9,594 nucleotides of DNA from Cytophagales bacterium (GCA_025455595.1 JALOMD010000054.1:1-9594), one strand, 5' to 3'. Positions 1 to 6,252 are shown, counted from the first letter of the stretch. A program made the numbers and translations. The notes: generated by a model from the letters alone, not told the origin.

Positions 1-357
1 CGCCGCATGAGCAACCCGGAGGTGTCGGCAGTAGGGCGCAACTTCTTCATCTCGCCCGAAAACCGGTACAACATCACCGTGAGTAACGCCAAACTAACGT
101 CCCGGCTTGGATTTGCCGTTACTTACCGCTGGACTGACCGGATGTGGGTGGAGCAAGGCAATACGCAAGGCGACGTGTGGCTTCCTGCCTGGAATACTTT
201 TGATGCGCAGGTTTCGTGGAAGGTGCCTGCCATCAAAACAATTGTAAAAGTGGGCGGCACGAATTTGCTGAATCAATACTACGCGCAGGGCTACGGACTG
301 GCCCGGATTGGCGGTCTGTATTATGTGGCACTGAACTTTGACGAGTTTTTGCGGTAG
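1..357 (+). CDS. TonB-dependent outer-membrane receptor, C-terminal fragment (5' end outside window)
   Basis: The frame is open from base 1 to a TAG at 355-357, giving the last 118 residues of a larger protein. The methionine at base 7 is internal. The sequence alternates hydrophobic and polar residues in the manner of outer-membrane beta-strands. It contains a strand with the core FDAQVSWKVP, then VGGTNLLNQYY and GGLYYVALNFDEFL, which match the last strands of TonB-dependent receptor barrels (the 'v.v.NLfn..Y' turn before the final strand). The family imports siderophores, cobalamin, metals or glycans across the outer membrane using TonB energy; the substrate cannot be told from the tail alone. 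The last residue is Arg after FDEFL rather than the usual terminal Phe. The next gene starts 411 bp downstream, so cotranscription is doubtful. Confidence 0.8.
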   Translation, partial: RRMSNPEVSAVGRNFFISPENRYNITVSNAKLTSRLGFAVTYRWTDRMWVEQGNTQGDVWLPAWNTFDAQVSWKVPAIKTIVKVGGTNLLNQYYAQGYGLARIGGLYYVALNFDEFLR

Positions 358-425
358 GGAGCCTCCGAAGAAGCTTTCAAATGAGGAGGTTTTGCCTTTG
401 CAGAAGATACTATTTTGCAGTGCGT

Positions 426-458
426 ACAAGTAGTGCTTTTTAAAAAAGTGGTACTTGT
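426..458. repeat. Imperfect hairpin overlapping the 24-bp tandem repeat
   Basis: ACAAGTA at 426-432 pairs with TACTTGT at 452-458, and inside it CTTTTT can pair with AAAAAG. Three mismatched positions separate the two stem segments. It lies about 70 bp after the receptor stop codon and could act as a weak terminator for it. Confidence 0.4.
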
Positions 459-487
459 TCTGATTAAAAAAGTGGTACTTGTTCTGA
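440..487. repeat. Perfect 24-bp tandem duplication (2 units)
   Basis: Units 440-463 and 464-487 are identical over 24 bases (core AAAAAAGTGGTACTTGTTCT) and directly abut. The first unit also supplies the right arm of the hairpin at 426-458. Confidence 0.9.
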
Positions 488-541
488 ACAGGCAGGTTTC
501 GCTCTTATAAAAGATACTATTTTGATTTTCTGTAAATTCTC

Positions 542-570
542 GCGTTTTGACAGATTTTTGCCCAAAACGC
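542..570. repeat. 29-bp intergenic palindrome, copy 1
   Basis: Left arm GCGTTTTGAC, 9-nt centre, right arm CCCAAAACGC. Eight outer base pairs are perfect. Same length as the other intact copies listed below. It lies between the receptor and the FAD protein gene. Confidence 0.85.
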
Positions 571-601
571 TTTCCTGAATTTAGCATTTGCGTTCCGGCG
601 T

Positions 602-649
602 ACACCTCCCTAAATCCCTCCTACAGAAAGGAGGGATTTAGGGAGGTGT
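602..649. repeat. Perfect 21-bp hairpin, C-rich palindrome (A)
   Basis: The arm at 602-622 (ACACCTCCCTAAATCCCTCC plus T) is exactly complementary to 629-649, with a 6-nt loop at 623-628. There is no T-run after it, so it is not a canonical terminator. Palindromes with CCTCCCTAAATCCCTCC-type arms are, to my knowledge, scattered through many bacterial genomes including Bacteroidota. It sits between copies 1 and 2 of the 29-bp palindrome. Confidence 0.85.
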
Positions 650-686
650 CAGGCGTTTCTGACGCGGATGCCAAGACAAACAACGT

Positions 687-740
687 CCGTTTTAGGCAAA
701 AATCGAAGAATCCCGCAATCGGCGGGAACGCCCAAAACGA
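687..740. repeat. 29-bp palindrome, copy 2, interrupted by a nested hairpin
   Basis: Left arm CCGTTTTAGG (687-696) and centre CAAAAATCG (697-705) match the family. The right arm CCCAAAACGA is at 731-740. Between them are 25 extra bases (706-730) that hold their own hairpin: TCCCGC at 711-716, loop AATCG, GCGGGA at 722-727. It ends 28 bp before the start of the FAD protein gene. Confidence 0.7.
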
Positions 741-768
741 TAAACGAAAAACCATCAACAAACAAAAC

Positions 769-2145
769 ATGCAACCATCCGATACACCCCGGCGCATCGC
801 CATCATCGGCGGTGGGTTGAGCGGCACATTAACGGCTATTCAACTGCTGCGGCAGTGCCGACACACGCTTCACATTGACTTGATCGAAAAAAACGCGGAA
901 GTGGGCTTGGGTGTGGCCTACGGCACTACCTTCGCTGAGCACCTGCTCAACGTCCCGGCCAAGAACATGAGCCTGTTCCCCGACGAACCGGCGCATTTTC
1001 ACCGCTGGCTCGAACAAATCCATCCCGGCCAGTACGAACCCGAATCGTTCGTCCCTCGGATGATTTACGGCCACTACGTGCAACAAACGTGGCAAACTGC
1101 CTTGCGCAACAAGCCCGAAGCCGTATCGGTTGCCGTTCATCAGGCGCAGGCAGAGGTGGTCACGCCGGAAAATCCCGGAATCCGCATCAAACTTGACCCC
1201 GGCAGCGAAATAGTGGCCGGTAAAGCAGTGCTGGCGTTAGGCAACTTTTCCCCAACTGACCCGGTGGCGGTGCAGCCCGAATGGGTGGAGGAAAATCGCT
1301 ACGTTCCTAATCCGTGGACACAACGGGCCTACGATTCGCTGGCCTCGTTGCAAAACTTGCTTTTGATTGGCTCCGGACTGACGGCCTTGGATGTCATCAT
1401 GGCGGCGTGCAAACAGGGTTTCCGGGGAAAATTTCATCTGGTTTCTTCGCACGGGCGGTTGCCGTTGCCCTACACCGATGCCAACTACGGCTCCGAACCG
1501 ACCCGGTCGGCTGCGTTTCTGTCCGCTAATCCGACAGTCCGGGAACTGATTGCGTATTTTAAGCAGGAACGGTATCGTCGGCAGGGCAACTGGCAGGCGG
1601 TGATGCGGGCGTTGCGTCCGCTGGTGCCCACTATCTGGCAAAAAATGCCTCTTCCTGAAAAAAAGCTATTTCTGCTGCGTGTCTCTTCCATCTGGAACGT
1701 CCACCGCCACCGGGTTTCCGAGCAGGTCATTCGTACCGTGGGATTACTGAGGCAGACGGGGCGGCTGTTCAATTACAAAGGACGGGTAACATCGCTCCAT
1801 CGCGACCAAGCTACCATGAAAGTGCAAGTGCGGAACGGCCAAGGCCATCGCTGCTTGTCAGCAGACCGGGTCATCAACTGCACCGGGCCGTGCAGCGACA
1901 TCGAACGCATCGCCCGCACCGATTCGCTGATCCGAAGTTTGCTGCAAACCGGCAGTGCCCGGCCCGATGCCTTGCGCATGGGTTTCGATGCCACACCGGA
2001 CGGACAATTGCTGGATGCGGTGGGCAATCCTTCGCCGTTTTTGTACACGCTGGGACCGCCGATGAAAGGGATTTTGTTTGAATGCACCGCCGTTCCAGAG
2101 ATTCGCGAGCAGGCGCAGGTTTTGGCAACGCGGTTGTTGGGCTGA
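769..2145 (+). CDS. FAD/NAD(P)-binding protein, YdhS-like (COG4529 family)
   Basis: 458 residues. An N-terminal Rossmann FAD motif is present (IIGGGLSG, residues 12-19, followed by the acidic residue E40 of LIEK at the end of the second strand). The signature VGLGVAYGT (45-53) plus LLNVPAKNMSLFP (59-71) is typical of this family. A second dinucleotide fold begins at LLLIGSGLTALD (197-208), and a late INCTGP segment precedes a C-terminal FAD-contact region ending LGPPMKGILFEC. Members are probably flavin-dependent oxidoreductases; the reaction is not established, so no substrate is assigned. The start at 769 is chosen because the open frame upstream (to 547) merely reads through the palindrome repeats and gives no domain sequence. 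No Shine-Dalgarno sequence precedes it, as is normal in Bacteroidota. The gene converges on clpX. Confidence 0.85.
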   Translation: MQPSDTPRRIAIIGGGLSGTLTAIQLLRQCRHTLHIDLIEKNAEVGLGVAYGTTFAEHLLNVPAKNMSLFPDEPAHFHRWLEQIHPGQYEPESFVPRMIYGHYVQQTWQTALRNKPEAVSVAVHQAQAEVVTPENPGIRIKLDPGSEIVAGKAVLALGNFSPTDPVAVQPEWVEENRYVPNPWTQRAYDSLASLQNLLLIGSGLTALDVIMAACKQGFRGKFHLVSSHGRLPLPYTDANYGSEPTRSAAFLSANPTVRELIAYFKQERYRRQGNWQAVMRALRPLVPTIWQKMPLPEKKLFLLRVSSIWNVHRHRVSEQVIRTVGLLRQTGRLFNYKGRVTSLHRDQATMKVQVRNGQGHRCLSADRVINCTGPCSDIERIARTDSLIRSLLQTGSARPDALRMGFDATPDGQLLDAVGNPSPFLYTLGPPMKGILFECTAVPEIREQAQVLATRLLG

Positions 2146-2220
2146 ACAGGCGTGGCTTGCAAAACAATTCCGGCCCGAAGGCCAAGTCATTGAAGATTGT
2201 CCGAGTTCCTATACCAACGT

Positions 2221-2255
2221 TGAATACTGAATGCGTAATGTCGAATAATGAATTA
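2221..2255. repeat. Heptad array A (5 units, TGAATNN-like)
   Basis: Five consecutive 7-mers in fixed phase: TGAATAC, TGAATGC, GTAATGT, CGAATAA, TGAATTA. It lies 76 bp after the FAD gene stop in the convergent gap to clpX. The rest of that gap (2146-2406) shows only a short GGCC/GGCC hairpin at 2172-2183 and palindrome copy 3. Confidence 0.55.
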
Positions 2256-2325
2256 CTTGGAAATCAGCAGGTTGCATTTGTCAAAATACGCAATCTGTTT
2301 TTGATTTTAGTATTAGCCTACAAAA

Positions 2326-2354
2326 GCGTTTTAAGCAAAAATCGCCCAAAACGC
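2326..2354. repeat. 29-bp intergenic palindrome, copy 3
   Basis: Left arm GCGTTTTAAG, centre CAAAAATCG, right arm CCCAAAACGC. It is the only copy in the convergent gap between the FAD gene and clpX. Read on the minus strand it is a stem followed by TTTTG, 53 bp beyond the clpX stop codon, so it could serve as the clpX terminator. Confidence 0.85.
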
Positions 2355-2406
2355 CTGTACTCAATTGAGTTTCGGAGAGGCGGAAGCATTGATGCGCTTT
2401 CTGCTT

Positions 2407-3636
2407 CTAAGCCACTGCCTTGAGGACGATGTACTTGGATTTTTCAAACTCCATGCGGGCGTACTCGTAGTCGAGGACGAACTCGCGGAGGTCGGTGCGG
2501 GAGGGGAGGTCGAACATGAGGTTGGTCATGATGGCCTCGCAGATGGAACGCAGGCCGCGTGCACCGAGCTTGCATTCCACGGCTTGGTCAACGATGTAGT
2601 CGAGGGCTTCGTTGGTGAAGGTAATCTTGATGCTTTCCATCTCGAACAGTTTTTGGTACTGTTTGGTGATGGCGTTTTTGGGTTCGGTGAGGATTTGGCG
2701 CAGGGTTTCGCGGCTCAACGGCTCCAGGTACGTCAACACCGGCAGGCGGCCGAGCAGTTCGGGAATCAGCCCGAACGAACGCAGGTCTTGGGCCGTGACG
2801 TAGCGGAGCAGGTTCTCGTTTTCGCGCAGCGTGTCGAACGCACTGCCGCCGCTGAAGCCGATGGGCCGGGTGTTGATGCGTTTGCCGATGTGCCGTTGGA
2901 TGCCCTCGAACGCGCCGCCGCAGATGAACAAAATGTGCTCGGTGTTGACGGGAATCATCTTCTGGTCGGGGTGCTTGCGGCCGCCTTGCGGGGGCACGTT
3001 CACCAACGAGCCTTCGAGCAGTTTCAGCAGGGCTTGTTGCACACCTTCGCCGCTCACGTCGCGGGTGATCGAGGGGTTGTCTGATTTCCGGGAGATTTTG
3101 TCAATCTCGTCAATATAGACAATGCCGCGTTCGGCTTTGTCCACGTCGTAGTCGGCGGCTTGGAGCAGGCGGGTCAGGATGGTCTCCACGTCTTCGCCCA
3201 CGTAACCGGCCTCGGTGATCACCGTGGCATCGGCGATGCAGAACGGCACTTGCAGCAGCCGGGCCATGGTGCGGGCCAGGTAGGTTTTGCCCGTGCCGGT
3301 TTCGCCCACCATGATGATGTTCGATTTCTCGATCAGTACGTCGTCGTCGCTTTTGGGCTGCATCAGACGCTTGTAGTGGTTATAGACGGCTACGGACAGT
3401 ACTTTTTTTGCTTCGTCCTGCCCCACCACAAACTGGTCGAGGAAGCGTTTCATTTCGGCGGGCTTGACGAGGTTGAACTTCGGCGTGCCGCTTTTCTCTT
3501 TCGGACGGGTTTCTTCGAGTATGATTTGGTGGCCTTGCTCAATGCAACGGTCGCAGATGTGGGCGTTGATGCCCGAAAGCATCAGTGAAACTTCTTTTTT
3601 GCTACGCCCGCAGAAGGAGCAACTGATTTGGGCCAT
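2407..3636 (-). CDS. clpX: ATP-dependent Clp protease ATP-binding subunit ClpX
   Basis: 409 residues. ClpX is the hexameric AAA+ unfoldase that recognises tagged proteins and threads them into ClpP. The N-terminal zinc-binding domain is intact (C6, C9, C28, C31). Next come Walker A GETGTGKT (111-118), the pore-1 loop GYVG (144-147), Walker B YIDE with D176/E177, the RKH pore loop (220-222), the IGF tripeptide that docks on ClpP (259-261), the arginine finger in ELLGRLP (R297), and sensor 2 in GARGLR (R363). Walker A begins GET where most ClpX have GPT. Length is close to the family norm. The ATG at 3636 is chosen because the domain begins there; the longer open frame (to 3945) translates repeats. 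A promoter-like -7 box lies 112 bp upstream of the ATG, after a terminator that separates it from clpP. Confidence 0.97.
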   Translation of the reverse strand: MAQISCSFCGRSKKEVSLMLSGINAHICDRCIEQGHQIILEETRPKEKSGTPKFNLVKPAEMKRFLDQFVVGQDEAKKVLSVAVYNHYKRLMQPKSDDDVLIEKSNIIMVGETGTGKTYLARTMARLLQVPFCIADATVITEAGYVGEDVETILTRLLQAADYDVDKAERGIVYIDEIDKISRKSDNPSITRDVSGEGVQQALLKLLEGSLVNVPPQGGRKHPDQKMIPVNTEHILFICGGAFEGIQRHIGKRINTRPIGFSGGSAFDTLRENENLLRYVTAQDLRSFGLIPELLGRLPVLTYLEPLSRETLRQILTEPKNAITKQYQKLFEMESIKITFTNEALDYIVDQAVECKLGARGLRSICEAIMTNLMFDLPSRTDLREFVLDYEYARMEFEKSKYIVLKAVA

Positions 3637-3653
3637 GAGAAGACGGGGAGTTG

Positions 3654-3748
3654 TTTGGCTTTTGGCTATTAGCCGTTGGCTTTTGGTGAGGGCTGACGGG
3701 TGGACTTGCCCGAAGCTAACCGCCAAAAGCCAACGGCTGTTAGCTTGC
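3654..3748. repeat. Heptad arrays B and C, inverted, forming a hairpin in the clpX leader
   Basis: Array B (3654-3688) has five 7-mers: TTTGGCT, TTTGGCT, ATTAGCC, GTTGGCT, TTTGGTG. Array C (3714-3748) has five on the opposite strand: AGCTAAC, CGCCAAA, AGCCAAC, GGCTGTT, AGCTTGC. The two form a perfect 16-bp stem, AGCCGTTGGCTTTTGG (3671-3686) with 3723-3738 and a 36-nt loop. The loop itself contains CGGG/CCCG. The stem's near edge lies about 35 bp upstream of the clpX start codon, so it would be in the mRNA leader. Confidence 0.75.
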
Positions 3749-3755
3749 AAAAGTA
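3748..3755 (-). promoter_or_regulatory. Putative clpX promoter, Bacteroidota -7 box
   Basis: On the minus strand this reads TACTTTTG, an exact match to the Bacteroidota sigma-A -7 element TAnnTTTG. The surrounding bases resemble the box in front of the tRNA gene at 8489-8496. No clear TTG is seen near -33. It would start transcription around 3741, leaving a leader of about 105 nt that holds the hairpin. Confidence 0.45.
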
Positions 3756-3819
3756 AGCAGTTTTTTTTGGTAGTGCGGCGGCGGCTGTGTTTTTTCTTGG
3801 AAGGACGAGCCGATGGTGG

Positions 3820-3848
3820 GCGTTTTGGGTGTTTTTTGCCCAAAACGC
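3820..3848. repeat. 29-bp intergenic palindrome, copy 4
   Basis: Left arm GCGTTTTGGG, centre TGTTTTTTG, right arm CCCAAAACGC. The ten outer base pairs are fully complementary. Lies in the clpP-clpX gap. Confidence 0.9.
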
Positions 3849-3875
3849 CTTTGTGTTTTTGCAATTCGGTTGAAG

Positions 3876-3914
3876 CGTCATTGCGAGTCCCGCCACGGCG
3901 CGATCGCAACGACG
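3876..3914. repeat. CGTCATTGCGA-type palindrome
   Basis: CGTCATTGCGA (3876-3886) faces TCGCAACGACG (3904-3914), complementary at 10 of 11 positions around a GC-rich centre (CCCGCCACGGCGCG). Palindromes with CGTCATTGCGAG ends occur dispersed in many unrelated bacterial genomes. It lies between palindrome copies 4 and 5. Confidence 0.6.
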
Positions 3915-3948
3915 GATTCTCTTTAGGCGTTTGGGCGATTTTCAACAG

Positions 3949-3980
3949 AAAACCCCCGCTCGTGCGAGCCGGGGGTTTTT
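3949..3980 (-). terminator. Intrinsic terminator between clpP and clpX
   Basis: AAAACCCCC (3949-3957) pairs with GGGGGTTTT (3971-3979). An inner GCTC/GAGC stem has a small loop, and there is one bulged C at 3970. T-runs flank it on both strands, so it may work in both directions. It lies about 195 bp past the clpP stop and about 195 bp before the putative clpX promoter. Confidence 0.8.
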
Positions 3981-4046
3981 GTTTTCTCTGCCAATCGAAT
4001 CAGTATCCGCATTGGTGACGAAAGCCTTGCCGGGTGCGGCCACCGT

Positions 4047-4075
4047 GCGTTTTAGGCAATTTTTGCCCAAAACGC
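4047..4075. repeat. 29-bp intergenic palindrome, copy 5
   Basis: Left arm GCGTTTTAGG, centre CAATTTTTG, right arm CCCAAAACGC. Thirteen positions pair except one A-C on the + strand, which becomes a G-U wobble in minus-strand RNA. About 100 bp beyond the clpP stop codon. Confidence 0.9.
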
Positions 4076-4140
4076 TTGATTGGCTTGCGTTGAAGAAATC
4101 CAATTGCGTCGGGCACAGGCTGAAGCATGTGCTACTTTTT

Positions 4141-4168
4141 CTGACCTCTAAACGCTGACCTCTGACCT
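4141..4168. repeat. Heptad array D (CTGACCT word)
   Basis: CTGACCT occurs at 4141, 4155 and 4162, in a 7-bp phase with one degenerate unit (CTAAACG) between the first two. It ends 5 bp before the clpP stop codon at 4174 (3' side of that gene). Confidence 0.6.
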
Positions 4169-4173
4169 AACCG

Positions 4174-4785
4174 TCAGGCTTGGTCCACCACACCGTCCAC
4201 AATGCCGTATTCGATGGCTTCGTTGGCATCCATCCAGTAGTCGCGGTCAAAGTCCTTGAGGATGCGTTCCACGGTTTTGCCGCAGTTGTCGGCCAGAATC
4301 TGGGCACCGATCTGCTTGGTTTTTTCAATCTGCCGGGCTTGGATTTCCAGATCAACCGAACGGGCTTGGAAGTAGCCGCCGATGCTCGGCTGGTGAATCA
4401 TCACCTCGCCGTGCGGATAGATGAACCGGCGGCCTTTGGCACCGGCCGACAACAGAATGGAACCCATCGAGGCGGCCAGGCCCATGCAGATGGTTGAAAT
4501 CGGCGACTGGATCAGCTTCATGGTGTCGTAGATGACCATGCCCGACGTGACCACCCCGCCGGGGCTGTTGATGTAAAACTTGATTTCTTCGCCCGGCTTT
4601 TCGGCATCAAGGTACAGCAGGCGGTTCACAATATAGCGGGCCGAGTCGTCGTCAACCACGCCCCACAGGAACACTTTGCGTTGCTCCAGGAATTTTTTCT
4701 GAAACATACGGTCGCCGAACACGTTTTCCAGCGTTTCAGGCTTGGGCATTTCCGGCTCTTCGTCGGCGTATTTGAAAGGGTTCAT
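4174..4785 (-). CDS. clpP: ATP-dependent Clp protease proteolytic subunit, paralogue 1
   Basis: 203 residues, the usual ClpP length. ClpP forms a barrel of two heptameric rings whose internal serine-protease sites cut polypeptides fed in by ClpX. The triad is present: S106 in GLAASMG, H131 in MIHQP, and D182 in DFDRDYW (the DRD that also links the rings). YINSPGGVVTSG (71-82) is the oxyanion-hole strand. It lies downstream of a second, different clpP and upstream of clpX, separated from clpX by a terminator. The bases before the ATG (TTTTCT) are pyrimidine-rich with no Shine-Dalgarno sequence. Heptad array E begins 5 bp upstream of the start codon and so lies in the probable 5' leader. Confidence 0.97.
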   Translation of the reverse strand: MNPFKYADEEPEMPKPETLENVFGDRMFQKKFLEQRKVFLWGVVDDDSARYIVNRLLYLDAEKPGEEIKFYINSPGGVVTSGMVIYDTMKLIQSPISTICMGLAASMGSILLSAGAKGRRFIYPHGEVMIHQPSIGGYFQARSVDLEIQARQIEKTKQIGAQILADNCGKTVERILKDFDRDYWMDANEAIEYGIVDGVVDQA

Positions 4786-4790
4786 AGAAA

Positions 4791-4867
4791 ACGAAGTACG
4801 ATTTTAGATTTACGAAGTACGATTTACAAATACTTGGTCATGAGTAGTTAGTCTTGGGTCTTGGGCA
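4791..4867. repeat. Heptad array E (11 units) upstream of clpP paralogue 1
   Basis: The 7-bp phase holds from 4791 to 4867. It begins ACGAAGT, ACGATTT, TAGATTT, ACGAAGT, ACGATTT, ACAAATA, and drifts through CTTGGTC and GTTAGTC to TTGGGTC, TTGGGCA. ACGAAGTACGATTT is repeated exactly at 4791 and 4812 (21 bp, three heptads apart). The rest of the gap up to 5036 (4868-5036) is AT-rich with nothing I recognise. Confidence 0.65.
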
Positions 4868-5036
4868 AAAAACATCCCAACACTCTGAAAAATCAACGTA
4901 CTACGAACAAGTTTCCTCTGGTGGAATAAGTTAAACCAAATGCCAGCGAATATCTGCTCGTATTTAATTTAATCTATTTCTCAATTTGTTAAAAAGATTC
5001 AAGTGTCTGAAAATCAATATTTTGTTCAGACTCTTT

Positions 5037-5085
5037 CGCTAAAAGCCAAAAGCTAATAGCCAAGCTACTAATGACTAAGTACTTG
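5037..5085. repeat. Heptad array F (AGCCAAA-like), 3' of clpP paralogue 2
   Basis: Seven units in phase, including CGCTAAA, AGCCAAA, AGCTAAT, AGCCAAG, then CTACTAA, TGACTAA, GTACTTG. The first words are the same as those in the clpX leader (arrays B and C), 1.3 kb away. Confidence 0.6.
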
Positions 5086-5126
5086 AATATTTAGCACTTG
5101 TTGTTGTTGGAAAGACTGTTCAAAAA

Positions 5127-5167
5127 GCCCCCTCCCACGCCTATTGCGTGGCAGGCTTCGGAGGGGG
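5127..5167 (-). terminator. Terminator of clpP paralogue 2, C-rich palindrome (B)
   Basis: CCCCCTCC (5128-5135) pairs with GGAGGGGG (5160-5167), and an inner CCACGC/GCGTGG stem (5135-5151) has loop CTATT. On the minus strand the hairpin ends GGGGGC followed by TTTTT, as expected of an intrinsic terminator, 15 bp after the stop codon. A second G-rich run (5170-5178) allows alternative pairing. Its CCCCCAACCCCCTCC-like arms relate it to the palindromes at 602 and 6027. Confidence 0.75.
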
Positions 5168-5181
5168 TTGGGGGAGGCCCC

Positions 5182-5883
5182 TTATTTCAAAGTCGCCTCT
5201 TTTTCCTCGCGCATCAGGATTTCGTCAATCAGGCCGTAGTCAAGGGCTTCTTTGGAGGTGAGCCAATAGTCGCGGTCGGAGTCCTCTTTCACTTGGTCGT
5301 GGGTTTTGCCCGTGTGGCTGGCAATGATGGTGTACAGTTCGTCGCGCAGGGTCACGAGTTGTTTCACCGTGATCTGGATGTCAGAGGCTTGCCCGCCTGC
5401 GGCACCCGACGGCTGGTGAATCATGGTGCGGGCGTGGCGCAGCGACGACCGTTTGCCTTTGGCTCCGCCGGCCAGCAGCACGGCGGCCATCGAGGCGGCG
5501 ATGCTCACGTTGATGGTGGCCACGTCGGGGCGGATGTACTGCATGGTGTCGTAGATGCCCAAACCGGCATACACCGAGCCGCCCGGACTGTTGATGTACA
5601 GCAGAATGTCCTTTTTCGGGTCGGCCGATTCAAGGAACAGCAACTGTGCGATGACAATGTTGGCGATGTTGTCGTCGATGCCGAGGCCGAGGAAAATGAT
5701 GCGGTCGGCCATCAGGCGCGAAAACACGTCAACCTCGCGGAAGTTCATGGGCCGCTCCTCAATAACGGCGCGGGTCATGTTCTCCACGCGGTGAATGTAG
5801 CCGTCCACCGCCGAGCCGCTGATGTTCTGCCCTTTGACGGCGTATTTGCGGAATTCTTCGCTGCTTAAATCTTTGTAAAACAT
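5182..5883 (-). CDS. clpP: ATP-dependent Clp protease proteolytic subunit, paralogue 2
   Basis: 233 residues, about 30 longer than its neighbour because of an extended N-terminus (roughly the first 45 residues). The triad is complete: S131 in SIAASMA, H156 in MIHQP, and D205 in DSDRDYW. YINSPGGSVYAG (96-107) is the oxyanion-hole strand. The two paralogues differ along most of their length outside these motifs, so this is an old duplication. Both look catalytically competent, which leaves room for two homo-oligomeric barrels or one mixed barrel. The gene has its own terminator just after the stop. Upstream lies heptad array G and no Shine-Dalgarno sequence. Confidence 0.97.
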   Translation of the reverse strand: MFYKDLSSEEFRKYAVKGQNISGSAVDGYIHRVENMTRAVIEERPMNFREVDVFSRLMADRIIFLGLGIDDNIANIVIAQLLFLESADPKKDILLYINSPGGSVYAGLGIYDTMQYIRPDVATINVSIAASMAAVLLAGGAKGKRSSLRHARTMIHQPSGAAGGQASDIQITVKQLVTLRDELYTIIASHTGKTHDQVKEDSDRDYWLTSKEALDYGLIDEILMREEKEATLK

Positions 5884-5889
5884 AGAAGG

Positions 5890-5924
5890 GAATTAAGAAT
5901 TCAGAATTAAAAATTGAGAATTGG
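5890..5924. repeat. Heptad array G (GAATTNA) upstream of clpP paralogue 2
   Basis: Five units in phase: GAATTAA, GAATTCA, GAATTAA, AAATTGA, GAATTGG. They begin 6 bp before the start codon on the minus strand and so fill the immediate 5' leader. Confidence 0.65.
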
Positions 5925-5952
5925 AATGCAAAGTTTGATTCGTTTTCTACAG

Positions 5953-5981
5953 GCGTTTTAGGCGAAATTTGCTCAAAACGC
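5953..5981. repeat. 29-bp intergenic palindrome, copy 6
   Basis: Left arm GCGTTTTAGG, centre CGAAATTTG, right arm CTCAAAACGC. Upstream of clpP paralogue 2, in the gap to tig. Confidence 0.85.
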
Positions 5982-6026
5982 ATCAAGGAATTCCGTCAAT
6001 TACAATCTGTTCGTCACAGGCTCGGC

Positions 6027-6180
6027 AACTCCCCTCCTATTGTAGGAGGGTGGCCGAAGGCCGGGGTGGTAGAGCGTCCAGATAGGCACGAATGCTACAA
6101 ATGCCAAGCCTTTTTTGCGACTTGGCTCACCGTCCATGCGTGTTACCACCCCCAACCCCTCCTTCACAAGGAGGGGAGTT
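6027..6180. repeat. MITE-like inverted pair of C-rich hairpins (C)
   Basis: The left arm (6027-6071) and right arm (6144-6180) are inverted copies: both start AACTCCCCTCCT on their own strand and end with GGGGTGGTA. Each arm is itself a hairpin (CCTCC/GGAGG). The left arm carries 10 extra bases that include a GGCC GAA GGCC mini-hairpin. The 72-bp spacer holds GCCAAG/CTTGGC (6103-6126). No target-site duplication and no coding sequence are seen, so calling it a mobile element would be inference. Confidence 0.65.
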
Positions 6181-6223
6181 TTTAGCCTTGGCTCTCAACA
6201 ACGCTTTGACTGAGTCCTCAAAA

Positions 6224-6252
6224 GCGTTTTGGGCAAAAATTGCCCAAAACGG
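6224..6252. repeat. 29-bp intergenic palindrome, copy 7
   Basis: Left arm GCGTTTTGGG, centre CAAAAATTG, right arm CCCAAAACGG. Pairing is perfect except for the outermost base, where the usual final C is G. Its left arm can alternatively pair with AACGCTTTGA just upstream (6209-6218). Confidence 0.9.

Larger units (their letters stand above)
387..524. repeat. Diverged 31-bp direct duplication (387-417 and 494-524)
   Basis: Two 31-base blocks 107 bp apart agree at 25 of 31 positions. The last 14 bases (AAGATACTATTTTG, 404-417 and 511-524) are identical. They flank the 24-bp tandem repeat at 440-487. The shared end resembles a loosely spaced Bacteroidota -7 box, but no exact TAnnTTTG is present. 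Confidence 0.6.

Noticed and set aside
547..768. N-terminal extension of the FAD protein to the first in-frame ATG at 547
   Set aside because: It only translates palindrome and hairpin DNA; the Rossmann motif starts 10 residues after the ATG at 769.
2365..3084. Long + strand open frames opposite clpX, clpP and tig
   Set aside because: They are antisense frames in GC-biased coding DNA with low-complexity Val/His/Gly-rich translations and no family motifs.
3637..3945. Extended ClpX start at 3945
   Set aside because: The extra 103 residues come from heptads and palindromes; the zinc-finger domain begins right after the ATG at 3636.
5929..5936. AAACTTTG upstream of clpP paralogue 2 as a -7 box
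   Set aside because: One mismatch to TAnnTTTG and no -33 element; too weak to annotate.
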